Shown here: piece after piece, positions 1-5,625 of the stretch
How the letters are laid out: every line of letters begins with the position of its first letter
How positions within the stretch are numbered: position 1 is the first letter of the stretch
DNA from: Anaerotignum sp.
Lineage (GTDB): Bacteria > Bacillota > Clostridia > Lachnospirales > Anaerotignaceae
NCBI GenBank assembly: GCA_017442465.1
Contig: JAFRZQ010000224.1
Coordinates: 1-12,202, forward strand
Length of the DNA stretch: 12,202 bases
Direction of reading: 5' to 3'
Made by a program: the position numbers and the translations under genes
The notes under the pieces: generated by a model
The model's input: the letters and a program-made list of their open reading frames with translations, nothing else
What the model was told of the DNA's origin: nothing
Database searches by the model: none

Positions 1-908
1 ATGGGTTTATCTTCTTCTGTCAGGGCATAAGGGTCTGTGGGGTCGCATACAACGGGTTCCATGCTCAGTTCAGTAAAGCCCAGATCTGCCATGTGGAACA
101 GGTCTTTTGTAAAGTCCACATTATTATGTGTGAATGTACCACGCATATAGTAGTTCTTATCACCGCGTTTTTTCACGAATTCCTGGAATTTAGGCACGAT
201 GGTATCATAGCTGCCTTTACCTGCATAGTCTACACGCAGGTGGTCATGGACGTCTTTTCTGCCATCCAGAGACAGTACCACATTGTGCATTTCCTTGTTG
301 GAATATTCGATCACTTCATCATCGATCAACAGACCGTTTGTTGTCAGTGTGAAACGGAAGTTTTTGTTATGGATCTTTTCCTGTTCTCTGGCATATTCCA
401 CTACCTGTTTGCAGACATCCCAGTTCATCAGAGGTTCGCCGCCGAAGAAGTCTACTTCCAGATTTCTTCTTGTGCCGGAATTTTCGATCAGGAAATCGAT
501 GGTTCTTTTACCCACTTCCAGTGTCATCAGCGCACGTTCGCCCTGATATTTGCCCTGGCTGGCAAAGCAGTAGGAGCAGTTCAGGTTGCATGTATGGGCC
601 ACATGCAGACACAGCGCCTTGATGACTGTATTTCTTGCCTTGAAATCAAAAGCAAGGTGTTCGTATGTATCAGGTGTGAAGAGTTTTTTTGCTTCTTTCA
701 GTGCTTCAATATCTTCCAGACATTCCTTCACGTCTGCCGCTGTGATGTCGCTGTATTTTTTCAGCATTTCTGCTGTGATTTCTGCTTCTGTTTTGTTTTC
801 CGCCACCATCGCAATGATATCATACGCCACTTCATCCACACTGTGGATGGAGCCGCTGCAGGTATCCAGCACGATATTGTAGCCGTTCTGTTTATATTGA
901 TGTACCAT
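1..908 (-). CDS. scfB: SCIFF peptide maturase, radical SAM ranthipeptide synthase (C-terminus cut by left edge)
   Basis: This enzyme installs thioether cross-links in the SCIFF peptide encoded just upstream; it is a cytoplasmic radical SAM/SPASM protein using several iron-sulfur clusters. I read 302 residues of the minus strand; the gene runs off the window. Residues 1-90 begin MVHQYKQNGYNIVLD and form the N-terminal domain typical of SCIFF maturases, likely the peptide-recognition part. The radical SAM cysteines follow as CNLNCSYC (C107, C111, C114), then FFGGEP at about 154-159 for SAM binding and TTNG further on. Most of the C-terminal SPASM domain with auxiliary-cluster cysteines lies outside the window. 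The ATG at 908 is fixed by an in-frame TAA directly before it and by GAGG eight bases upstream. No separate promoter is visible in the 80 bases after scfA, so expression probably relies on read-through of the terminator at 934-965. Family assignment is firm from the motifs and the neighbour. Confidence 0.95.
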   Translation of the reverse strand, partial: MVHQYKQNGYNIVLDTCSGSIHSVDEVAYDIIAMVAENKTEAEITAEMLKKYSDITAADVKECLEDIEALKEAKKLFTPDTYEHLAFDFKARNTVIKALCLHVAHTCNLNCSYCFASQGKYQGERALMTLEVGKRTIDFLIENSGTRRNLEVDFFGGEPLMNWDVCKQVVEYAREQEKIHNKNFRFTLTTNGLLIDDEVIEYSNKEMHNVVLSLDGRKDVHDHLRVDYAGKGSYDTIVPKFQEFVKKRGDKNYYMRGTFTHNNVDFTKDLFHMADLGFTELSMEPVVCDPTDPYALTEEDKP

Positions 909-933
909 TTATTTTACCTCTTATCTATCACAC

Positions 934-965
934 GAAAAAAGGGCTGTTGTTACAGCCCTTTTTAG
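934..965 (-). terminator. Intrinsic terminator/attenuator between scfA and scfB
   Basis: A perfect 7-bp stem GGGCTGT/ACAGCCC (941-947 with 952-958, four-base loop) is flanked by an A run at 935-940 and a T run at 959-963, so it can terminate in either direction. On the minus strand it lies after the scfA stop codon and before the scfB start, with TTTTTT following the stem. It should make most transcripts end after scfA and allow only partial read-through into scfB, giving more precursor peptide than enzyme. The attenuation role is inference; the hairpin is directly visible. Confidence 0.85.
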
Positions 966-987
966 GTTTGCTCATTTTAATTTGCGA

Positions 988-1128
988 TTACTGTTTTTCG
1001 CAAGGCTGGTTAGCTACGCCACAGGATGTTTTGCAAGCGGACTGGCAAGATGTCTGGCATTCGCCGCAGCCACCGTTCTGTACGGATTTGTTCAGGTCGC
1101 GAGTTGCGATTGTTTTGATTCTGCTCAT
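988..1128 (-). CDS. scfA: SCIFF ranthipeptide precursor (six cysteines in forty-five residues)
   Basis: This 46-residue peptide is the substrate of the maturase encoded 80 bases downstream. It starts MSRIKTIATRDL, matching the short leader of the family, and carries the hallmark core GGCGECQTSCQSACKTSC with six cysteines at 21, 24, 28, 32, 36 and 43, ending in CEKQ. In characterised SCIFF peptides a radical SAM/SPASM enzyme joins a core cysteine to a threonine by a thioether bond; members have been linked to cell-density signalling in clostridia. The start ATG at 1128 has GGGGAGG about eight bases upstream (near 1137-1143). A strong promoter sits at 1185-1213 and a terminator follows the gene, so it forms a short abundant transcript. 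The residue after CKTSC is Gly (position 37) where the best studied homologues, as I recall, have Thr. The identification is very secure; the gene is too short for most automatic callers. Confidence 0.96.
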   Translation of the reverse strand: MSRIKTIATRDLNKSVQNGGCGECQTSCQSACKTSCGVANQPCEKQ

Positions 1129-1184
1129 ATCATTTACCTCCCCTAAAAAGTTAATGGTTTTTTGTTTAAAAATAATTCTATCAC

Positions 1185-1213
1185 ATTATAACCCATCCAA
1201 CAAAAAATATCAA
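1185..1213 (-). promoter_or_regulatory. Sigma-A promoter of scfA
   Basis: On the minus strand TTGATA (-35, 1208-1213, 5 of 6 consensus) is separated by exactly 17 bases from TATAAT (-10, 1185-1190, 6 of 6). Transcription should start near 1178, leaving about 50 bases of untranslated leader before the scfA ATG at 1128. The -35 box directly abuts the T tract of the terminator of the upstream nucleoside hydrolase gene. Confidence 0.85.
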
Positions 1214-1241
1214 GAAAAATCCTTGAGGGTTTCACCCTCAA
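1213..1241 (-). terminator. Intrinsic terminator of the nucleoside hydrolase gene
   Basis: Minus-strand stem TTGAGGG/CCCTCAA (1235-1241 with 1223-1229, five-base loop) is followed after GG by ATTTTTCT (1220-1213). It lies about 40 bases past the hydrolase stop codon at 1281-1283. A second weaker hairpin, GGGGAC/GTTCCC on the minus strand (about 1260-1275), sits between the stop and this one. Confidence 0.75.
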
Positions 1242-1280
1242 ACTCCCAGCAGGGGTATTGGGAACAACGTCCCCAAGGCC

Positions 1281-2267
1281 TTATGCCTTTCTAGCAAGGT
1301 CTTTCATCCAGTTTACAAACAGTTCTCTGTCAGCATCAAATGCAAAATGGCAGTTTCTGGGCTTATCCACAAATGTTCTGGGGTCTACGATGGTCTGGCC
1401 ATCGGCAAAGCCACCGCTGATATCAATATCCACTCTTGTAAAGAACAGGTCTGTCAGCACTTCAGGATGTACCACTGCACAAACTGCCAGTGCATCATGT
1501 ACAGGTGCAGAGTCGATACGTTCCATGGGCTGCAGCTGGCTGTATGCCATGATTCTGTGGTCTGTAAAATCAGCTACTGCATCCCCGACAGGATTCCCCA
1601 TTGCTCTGAATTCCTTTGTATCATCCGTGCTGACACAGGCATTGTGTGTGGCATCCAGAGGCACCATACGAATAGGTACGCCACTGTCCATCACGATCTG
1701 TGCCGCTTCAGGGTCATGCCAGATATTGAATTCTGCCGCAGGGGTGCTGTTTGTTCTTCTGCAGCCGCCGCCCATCATTACGATCTCCTTGATCTTACCG
1801 CAGATCTCAGGCTGGATACGCATTGCCATCGCCAGGTTTGTCAGAGGACCAACGGGAACCAGTACGATATCGCCATCACTCTTCATCAGTGTGTCAATAT
1901 AGTAGAAAACAGCATGTTCCTTTTCTACCTTGCTTGTGGAAGCAGGGATATCCAGATATTCTGTGTGCATGCTCACATCTTCCTTCATATCGCCTACTTT
2001 TGTACGCACGCCTTTGAATCCTGCATGTCTGTTGGGGTTCAGGTTACATACCATGGCTTCCCCGCAGCCTTTGTAAACAGGGAAATCTGCTTTCAGCAGG
2101 TCTTTCACACGCAGCGTGTTTTCTGTTGTGTTTTCCAGTGGTTTGTTACCTACTACCGTGCATACCGCCAGCAGGTCAATCTTTTCTTCCAGATACGCCA
2201 TCATGATCGCCACTGCATCATCCGTACCTGTATCTACGTCCAGAATGATTTTGATTTTATCGCTCAT
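1281..2267 (-). CDS. Nucleoside hydrolase (inosine/uridine-preferring type)
   Basis: This 328-residue cytoplasmic enzyme hydrolyses the N-glycosidic bond of ribonucleosides to a free base and ribose, a purine/pyrimidine salvage step. Seen in sequence: the N-terminal calcium-binding signature DVDTGTDD (residues 10-17), VVGN at 38-41, VGPLTNLA at 139-146, MMGGG near 164-168, AEFNIWHDPEAA at 178-189 for ribose contact, and VHDALAV at 256-262, holding the C-terminal metal-binding Asp and the His that usually assists the leaving base. Length is normal for the family. I chose the ATG at 2267 because AAAGGATGAAAGAT puts AGG about nine bases before it; upstream in-frame starts at 2276 and 2306 lack a usable site. 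The gene is monocistronic, with a terminator downstream, and divergent from the lipoprotein gene. Substrate preference (inosine, uridine or other) cannot be read from sequence alone. Confidence 0.92.
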   Translation of the reverse strand: MSDKIKIILDVDTGTDDAVAIMMAYLEEKIDLLAVCTVVGNKPLENTTENTLRVKDLLKADFPVYKGCGEAMVCNLNPNRHAGFKGVRTKVGDMKEDVSMHTEYLDIPASTSKVEKEHAVFYYIDTLMKSDGDIVLVPVGPLTNLAMAMRIQPEICGKIKEIVMMGGGCRRTNSTPAAEFNIWHDPEAAQIVMDSGVPIRMVPLDATHNACVSTDDTKEFRAMGNPVGDAVADFTDHRIMAYSQLQPMERIDSAPVHDALAVCAVVHPEVLTDLFFTRVDIDISGGFADGQTIVDPRTFVDKPRNCHFAFDADRELFVNWMKDLARKA

Positions 2268-2372
2268 ATCTTTCATCCTTTCTTTTTTACAAAATTCTCT
2301 CTGCATCCATCATACTACTTTTTTGTCCTTTTTCATAGATTGAATGGAAACTATTTTTTCAGGAGTGGTTTT

Positions 2373-2999
2373 ATGAGACGAACGCTTTCCCTTCTTCTAT
2401 CCTTTACATTGCTTTTCGGCATCGCTGCCTGTTCCAGAGAAGAACCCATGACAGAACTGGAATCTATCCAGAAGCAGCTGGCTGAAATGAAAGGCTATGC
2501 TTGCACTGCAACGCTTACCAGAGCCTCCCACCGCGGCGAACAGACTTACGAAACCAAACAATACTACAAATCCACCGGAGAATACCGCCTGGAACTGCTT
2601 TCCCCCGAAAACGTTGCAGGAAACTATACCGTTTTCGACGGTGAACACATCTGCCAGTATAACCCCAAACTGGACAGCAGCATCATCAAAGACGTGCCGG
2701 AATCCCAGCATCGAAACGAGCTGTTTTTGGGGCAGTTTATCGCAAACTATATGCAGTCGGAAGGGGTCAGCGTAGAAGCCGCCGCCCTGGATGCATCCAG
2801 ATGTATCGTTCTGGAAGCAGTCATCCCCGGAAAGGATGCGGATCTTTCCACAGAAAAGCTCTGGGTAGACCGGGAAACCCTTCTGCCTGTCCGCTTTGTT
2901 ATTTATGACACCGAGGAAAAGGAGCGTTATCGCATGGATTATACCTCCTTCGAATTCGATCCCCAGTTTGACGAATCCCTTTTCACCATAGAGGAATAA
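2373..2999 (+). CDS. LolA-fold lipoprotein, GerS-like
   Basis: The 208-residue product has a lipoprotein signal peptide: MRRT, a hydrophobic stretch at 5-19 and the lipobox IAAC with Cys20 as lipidated residue, so it should be anchored outside the cytoplasmic membrane. The mature part shows the pattern of the LolA/LppX-like fold: LESIQKQLAEMKGYACTATL, then beta-rich segments such as EQTYETKQYYKSTGEYRLEL, TVFDGEHICQYNP, KLWVDRETLLPVRFVIYD and YTSFEFDPQFDESLF. Clostridial proteins of this size and type include GerS, needed for spore cortex hydrolysis in C. difficile, whose gene, as I recall, lies upstream of alr2 and mazEF. Here the next gene is also mazF, which supports orthology to that locus. 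AGGAG at 2361-2365 lies seven bases before the ATG. The longer in-frame reading upstream is antisense to the hydrolase and is not used. The fold and lipoprotein calls are good; a germination role is inference. Confidence 0.8.
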   Translation: MRRTLSLLLSFTLLFGIAACSREEPMTELESIQKQLAEMKGYACTATLTRASHRGEQTYETKQYYKSTGEYRLELLSPENVAGNYTVFDGEHICQYNPKLDSSIIKDVPESQHRNELFLGQFIANYMQSEGVSVEAAALDASRCIVLEAVIPGKDADLSTEKLWVDRETLLPVRFVIYDTEEKERYRMDYTSFEFDPQFDESLFTIEE

Positions 3000-3045
3000 A
3001 CCTTCCTGCTCCTGGCAATACTGAAAACAGTCAGCAGGGAAGTTT
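2998..3045 (+). other. Long intercistronic RNA hairpin after the lipoprotein stop codon
   Basis: The 13-base arms at 2998-3010 and 3033-3045 pair with one C-A mismatch and one G-U wobble, and the loop contains a perfect inner hairpin ACTG-AAAA-CAGT (3020-3031). No T run follows, so it is not a simple terminator. It could stabilise the upstream message, mark a processing site or lower expression of the downstream mazF; the function is unknown. Confidence 0.6.
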
Positions 3046-3070
3046 CTGAAACCATACATATTTTCTTCCG

Positions 3071-3095
3071 CCGCTGACCAGACCAAACAGCGGAG
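3071..3095 (+). promoter_or_regulatory. Hairpin overlapping the mazF ribosome binding site
   Basis: CCGCTG (3071-3076) can pair perfectly with CAGCGG (3088-3093), taking in the first two bases of the GGAG ribosome binding site (3092-3095) that lies nine bases before the mazF ATG. An alternative TCCGC/GCGGA pairing also covers the site. This would keep translation of the toxin-type RNase low. The base pairing is visible; the regulatory effect is inferred. Confidence 0.45.
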
Positions 3096-3104
3096 TGTGA
3101 GAAC

Positions 3105-3449
3105 ATGATCGTCAGACGTGGAGATATTTATTTTGCAGACCTGAGTCCTGTGGTAGGCAGTGAACAAGGCGGCATCCGCCCTGTCCTCATCGTCCAGAAT
3201 GATGTGGGCAATAAACACAGCCCCACTGTCATCTGCGCTGCCATTACATCCCAGATGAATAAGGCCAAGCTGCCCACACATATCGCCCTTTCCTCCGCCG
3301 TATATGCCCTGCCCAAGGATTCTGTCATCCTTCTGGAACAGATCCGTACCATTGATAAACAGCGGCTGAAAGAAAAGGTCTGCCATCTGGATGATGCCAT
3401 GATGCAGCGGGTAGACCGGGGGCTTCTGATCAGTCTTGGGTTAAAATAA
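3105..3449 (+). CDS. mazF: EndoA/MazF-type sequence-specific mRNA endoribonuclease
   Basis: This 114-residue cytoplasmic protein closely matches B. subtilis EndoA (NdoA/MazF-bs, 116 residues) from memory: MIVRRGDIYFADLSPVVGSE at the start, GGIRPVLIVQND, AAITSQMNKAKLPTH and DSVILLEQIRTIDKQRL are near-verbatim family blocks. The catalytic residues known from MazF-bs, Arg25 and Thr48, are both present at the same numbers. The family cleaves single-stranded mRNA at short motifs (UACAU in B. subtilis) and is normally held inactive by an EndoAI/MazE antitoxin encoded immediately upstream, often behind alanine racemase. Neither gene is present here: the 105 bases before this gene hold no reading frame, only hairpins. 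GGAG at 3092-3095 supports the ATG at 3105. It is probably co-transcribed with the lipoprotein gene and ends at the terminator at 3454-3488. Family assignment is very secure; target motif is not determined. Confidence 0.95.
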   Translation: MIVRRGDIYFADLSPVVGSEQGGIRPVLIVQNDVGNKHSPTVICAAITSQMNKAKLPTHIALSSAVYALPKDSVILLEQIRTIDKQRLKEKVCHLDDAMMQRVDRGLLISLGLK

Positions 3450-3453
3450 AACA

Positions 3454-3488
3454 GCGGATGCGAAACACTCGCACCCGCCTTTCTTTTA
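3454..3488. terminator. Bidirectional intrinsic terminator between mazF and the envelope operon
   Basis: Ten-base arms 3454-3463 and 3469-3478 close a five-base loop. In plus-strand RNA there is one A-C mismatch, which becomes a G-U wobble in minus-strand RNA, so the stem is complete only on that side. CTTTCTTTT follows on the plus strand, and TGTTTTATTTT follows on the minus strand. It serves mazF (stop at 3447-3449) and the convergent small membrane protein gene (stop at 3489-3491). Confidence 0.85.
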
Positions 3489-3668
3489 TCATTTTCTTTT
3501 ACTTACCAGCACCAGCCACAGGAAATACAGCGCAATAAACACCACTGTAAACACAAAAGCCTGCTGGATCGTTACTGCCTGGCCTGTCACCATCATCAGG
3601 CCATGGTAAAAAATACTGCAGATGCAACCGCTTTTGACTGCTCTGATAAAAAGTCCTGCAAAATTCAT
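3489..3668 (-). CDS. Small membrane protein of unknown function (59 residues)
   Basis: I do not recognise this protein. It reads MNFAGLFIRAVKSGCICSIF at the start, contains a CxC pair at 15 and 17, a weakly hydrophobic amphipathic segment to about residue 30 and one clear membrane span at about 37-55 (AFVFTVVFIALYFLWLVLV), ending in the basic tail SKRK. That tail suggests the C-terminus faces the cytoplasm. AGGAG lies seven bases before the ATG at 3668, and the gene begins 15 bases after the stop of uridine kinase, so it is the last gene of the lcp-lcp-udk operon. It stops directly before the shared terminator. The good ribosome binding site, tight spacing and membrane-protein composition argue that it is real. 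Its position suggests a link to the envelope, but no function is claimed. Confidence 0.75.
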   Translation of the reverse strand: MNFAGLFIRAVKSGCICSIFYHGLMMVTGQAVTIQQAFVFTVVFIALYFLWLVLVSKRK

Positions 3669-3683
3669 GTCTTTTCTCCTACC

Positions 3684-4313
3684 TTATTCACAAGTCAGCC
3701 CATTTACGTGGTTATGCACCCTCTGGATCAGGATATCCAGGGCCACCACATTCTGGCCGCCTTCCAATACAATGATATCCGCTGTACGCTTACTGGGCTC
3801 AACGAACTGTTCATGCATGGGTTTTACTGTTGTCAGATACTGTGTCACGACAGATTCCAGACTTCTGCCTCTTTCTTCAACATCTCGCAGGATCCTGCGC
3901 AGGATACGCACATCCGCATCGGTATCCACAAAGATCTTGATATCCATCTGATCTCTCAGATACGCATTCTGGAAAATCAGGATCCCTTCTACAATAATAA
4001 CTTTTGTAGGTTTGATGATCATGGTTTTATCGGAACGATTATGTACCGTAAAATCATACACAGGGCATTCGATGGTCTTGCCTTCCTTCAGTGCCTGAAT
4101 ATGCTCGATCATCAGATCTGTATCAAAAGCATCCGGGTGGTCATAGTTGAGCAGACAGCGTTCTTCGTATGTCATCTCATCATGTCTTTTGTAATAATTA
4201 TCGTGGTAAACCACAGTCACATCATCGCCAAAGCGTTCCTTCAGGCGATTTGTCAGCGTTGTTTTGCCGCTGCCTGTGCCGCCGGCAATACCAATGATCA
4301 TAATATCCTTCAT
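3684..4313 (-). CDS. udk: Uridine kinase
   Basis: Uridine kinase phosphorylates uridine and cytidine to UMP and CMP with ATP or GTP, the main pyrimidine salvage step in the cytoplasm. The 209-residue length is typical. Visible motifs are the P-loop GIAGGTGSGKTT (8-19), YHDNYYK near 36-42, the nucleoside-binding YDHPDAFDTDL (about 57-67), VYDF, the Walker B-like VIIVEGILIF, and FVDTDADVRILRRILRD with the lid arginines. GGGGG lies eight bases before the ATG at 4313, and the gene begins 17 bases after the second LCP gene, so it is translated as the third gene of that operon. Placing a UMP-producing enzyme with cell-wall polymer ligases may reflect demand for UDP-sugar precursors, but this is inference. 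Identification is firm. Confidence 0.95.
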   Translation of the reverse strand: MKDIMIIGIAGGTGSGKTTLTNRLKERFGDDVTVVYHDNYYKRHDEMTYEERCLLNYDHPDAFDTDLMIEHIQALKEGKTIECPVYDFTVHNRSDKTMIIKPTKVIIVEGILIFQNAYLRDQMDIKIFVDTDADVRILRRILRDVEERGRSLESVVTQYLTTVKPMHEQFVEPSKRTADIIVLEGGQNVVALDILIQRVHNHVNGLTCE

Positions 4314-4330
4314 GTCATGACCCCCTTTTA

Positions 4331-5617
4331 TCAGGATTCGTTTGTGCCAAGGATGATACGGATATCTGCACTGCCCACTTTGTCAGGAGCCACTTCTACC
4401 CTTGCATCATCAAAATATTTTACCAGGTCGGCACCAATGCCGCTTTCCTTCACCTGGATCCGTGTATAATCCATCTGCGCTTCATGATATGTGGTAGGGT
4501 CCGTCAGTCTGTAGCCTTCCCCTGCCAGTTTTTCTGTAAATCTGCCCGCCAGACCTGTTACATTGCCGCCATTGGAAACTTCGATCAGCAGGCTCTTTGT
4601 ATCTACTGTGCTATCTTCATTCATTTCCGGTGCAATGCTATAGAATATGCGGTCTACCATTTCTCTGGTGGCTGCAGGATCATGGATAAAGTAGGAAGTG
4701 CCGCTGACATACTGACCGACACCGGGCAGCGTTTCCATACTCAGTTTGCTCATATCGATCTTTGTGATATAGTTTGCATATTTCACTGCATCCGTCAGGC
4801 TGACATCAGTTTCCACATATTTATACATGACCTTGATATAATCACCGATATTTTTCACAATGCTTTCGGTACTCAGTACTTTTTCTGCCAAAGCTTTCAG
4901 GAACAGCTGCTGCACCTGAATACGACCCACGTCACCGTCAGCATAACGACGGAAGCGCACCAGCTGCAATGCTTTATCCCCGTCCAGAGTCTGCAGGCCT
5001 TTTTTCAGGTCGATGGTGATATCGCCGGTATCACTCATATCCCACTTCATATCCTGAGGCACATCCACCTCAACACCGCCTACGGCATCAACGATCTCAA
5101 CCAGTGCATCAAAGTCTACCTTTACATAATGATCGATGCTGATGCCCAAGAGGTCTTCCAGCTGCAGCATTGCCGCCTGCGGGCCATATTTTTCGCCGCC
5201 GTAAGCATGAACAGCGTTGAATTTCGTTACACCATAGCTTTTACCCAGCAGGTCTTCCACTTCATCGCAAACAGCTACGCGGGTATCTCTGGGAACAGAG
5301 ATCAGATTGATGCTTTCCTGTTCACTGTCATAATGCACTACAAAAACCACGTCTGTTCGGGTACCATCCTTGTCCACCCCAAACACAGCCACATTTACTT
5401 TGATATTTCTTCCCAGCAATGCGTCCAGAATGCTCATTTCCCCCGCATTAGCCGTCATGCCATTGTTGGCAAAGGGCATATTCCCCGTCGCTTTATAATA
5501 GGCGAAGCAGGCACCTCCGGCCAGGACCACAAAGGCCAGCACGATGGAAAGCACGATTTTGAAAAACGTCTTCACCGGGTTGAATTTTCTTTTTCTCGGA
5601 TTTCTTCTTCTGCTCAT
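4331..5617 (-). CDS. LytR-CpsA-Psr (LCP) family cell-wall polymer ligase with LytR C-terminal domain
   Basis: LCP proteins transfer undecaprenyl-linked glycopolymers such as teichoic acid or capsule onto peptidoglycan on the outer face of the membrane. This 428-residue protein has a short basic cytoplasmic tail (RRRNPRKRK), one membrane span at about 18-41, and an LCP domain with GVDKDGTRTD (80-89; Asp82, Arg87, Asp89) and ISVPRDTR (105-112, the catalytic Arg/Asp pair). Later hallmarks are DAVGGVEVDVP, LDGDKALQLVRFRR and GRIQVQQLFLKAL. Residues from about 340 form a LytR_C domain (IEVSNGGNVTGLAGRF), which the neighbouring paralogue lacks. I chose ATG at 5617, with GAGG six bases upstream and eight bases after the previous stop; a GTG at 5629 overlapping the previous gene is possible but has no ribosome binding site. 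It is the second gene of the operon. Polymer substrate is unknown. Confidence 0.92.
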   Translation of the reverse strand: MSRRRNPRKRKFNPVKTFFKIVLSIVLAFVVLAGGACFAYYKATGNMPFANNGMTANAGEMSILDALLGRNIKVNVAVFGVDKDGTRTDVVFVVHYDSEQESINLISVPRDTRVAVCDEVEDLLGKSYGVTKFNAVHAYGGEKYGPQAAMLQLEDLLGISIDHYVKVDFDALVEIVDAVGGVEVDVPQDMKWDMSDTGDITIDLKKGLQTLDGDKALQLVRFRRYADGDVGRIQVQQLFLKALAEKVLSTESIVKNIGDYIKVMYKYVETDVSLTDAVKYANYITKIDMSKLSMETLPGVGQYVSGTSYFIHDPAATREMVDRIFYSIAPEMNEDSTVDTKSLLIEVSNGGNVTGLAGRFTEKLAGEGYRLTDPTTYHEAQMDYTRIQVKESGIGADLVKYFDDARVEVAPDKVGSADIRIILGTNES

Positions 5618-5625
5618 CAAATCCC

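Noticed and set aside
93..965. Plus-strand open reading frame of 290 codons over scfB
   Set aside because: It is antisense to a clearly recognised maturase, has no ribosome binding site and a Cys/Phe/His-rich composition typical of shadow frames.
1347..2372. N-terminal extension of the lipoprotein reading frame
   Set aside because: This in-frame stretch is antisense to the nucleoside hydrolase; the real start at 2373 has AGGAG and begins a proper lipoprotein signal peptide.
2268..2372. Promoters in the hydrolase/lipoprotein divergent spacer
   Set aside because: Only isolated -10-like words (such as TATGAT on the minus strand) were found without a fitting -35 box, so no promoter is annotated.
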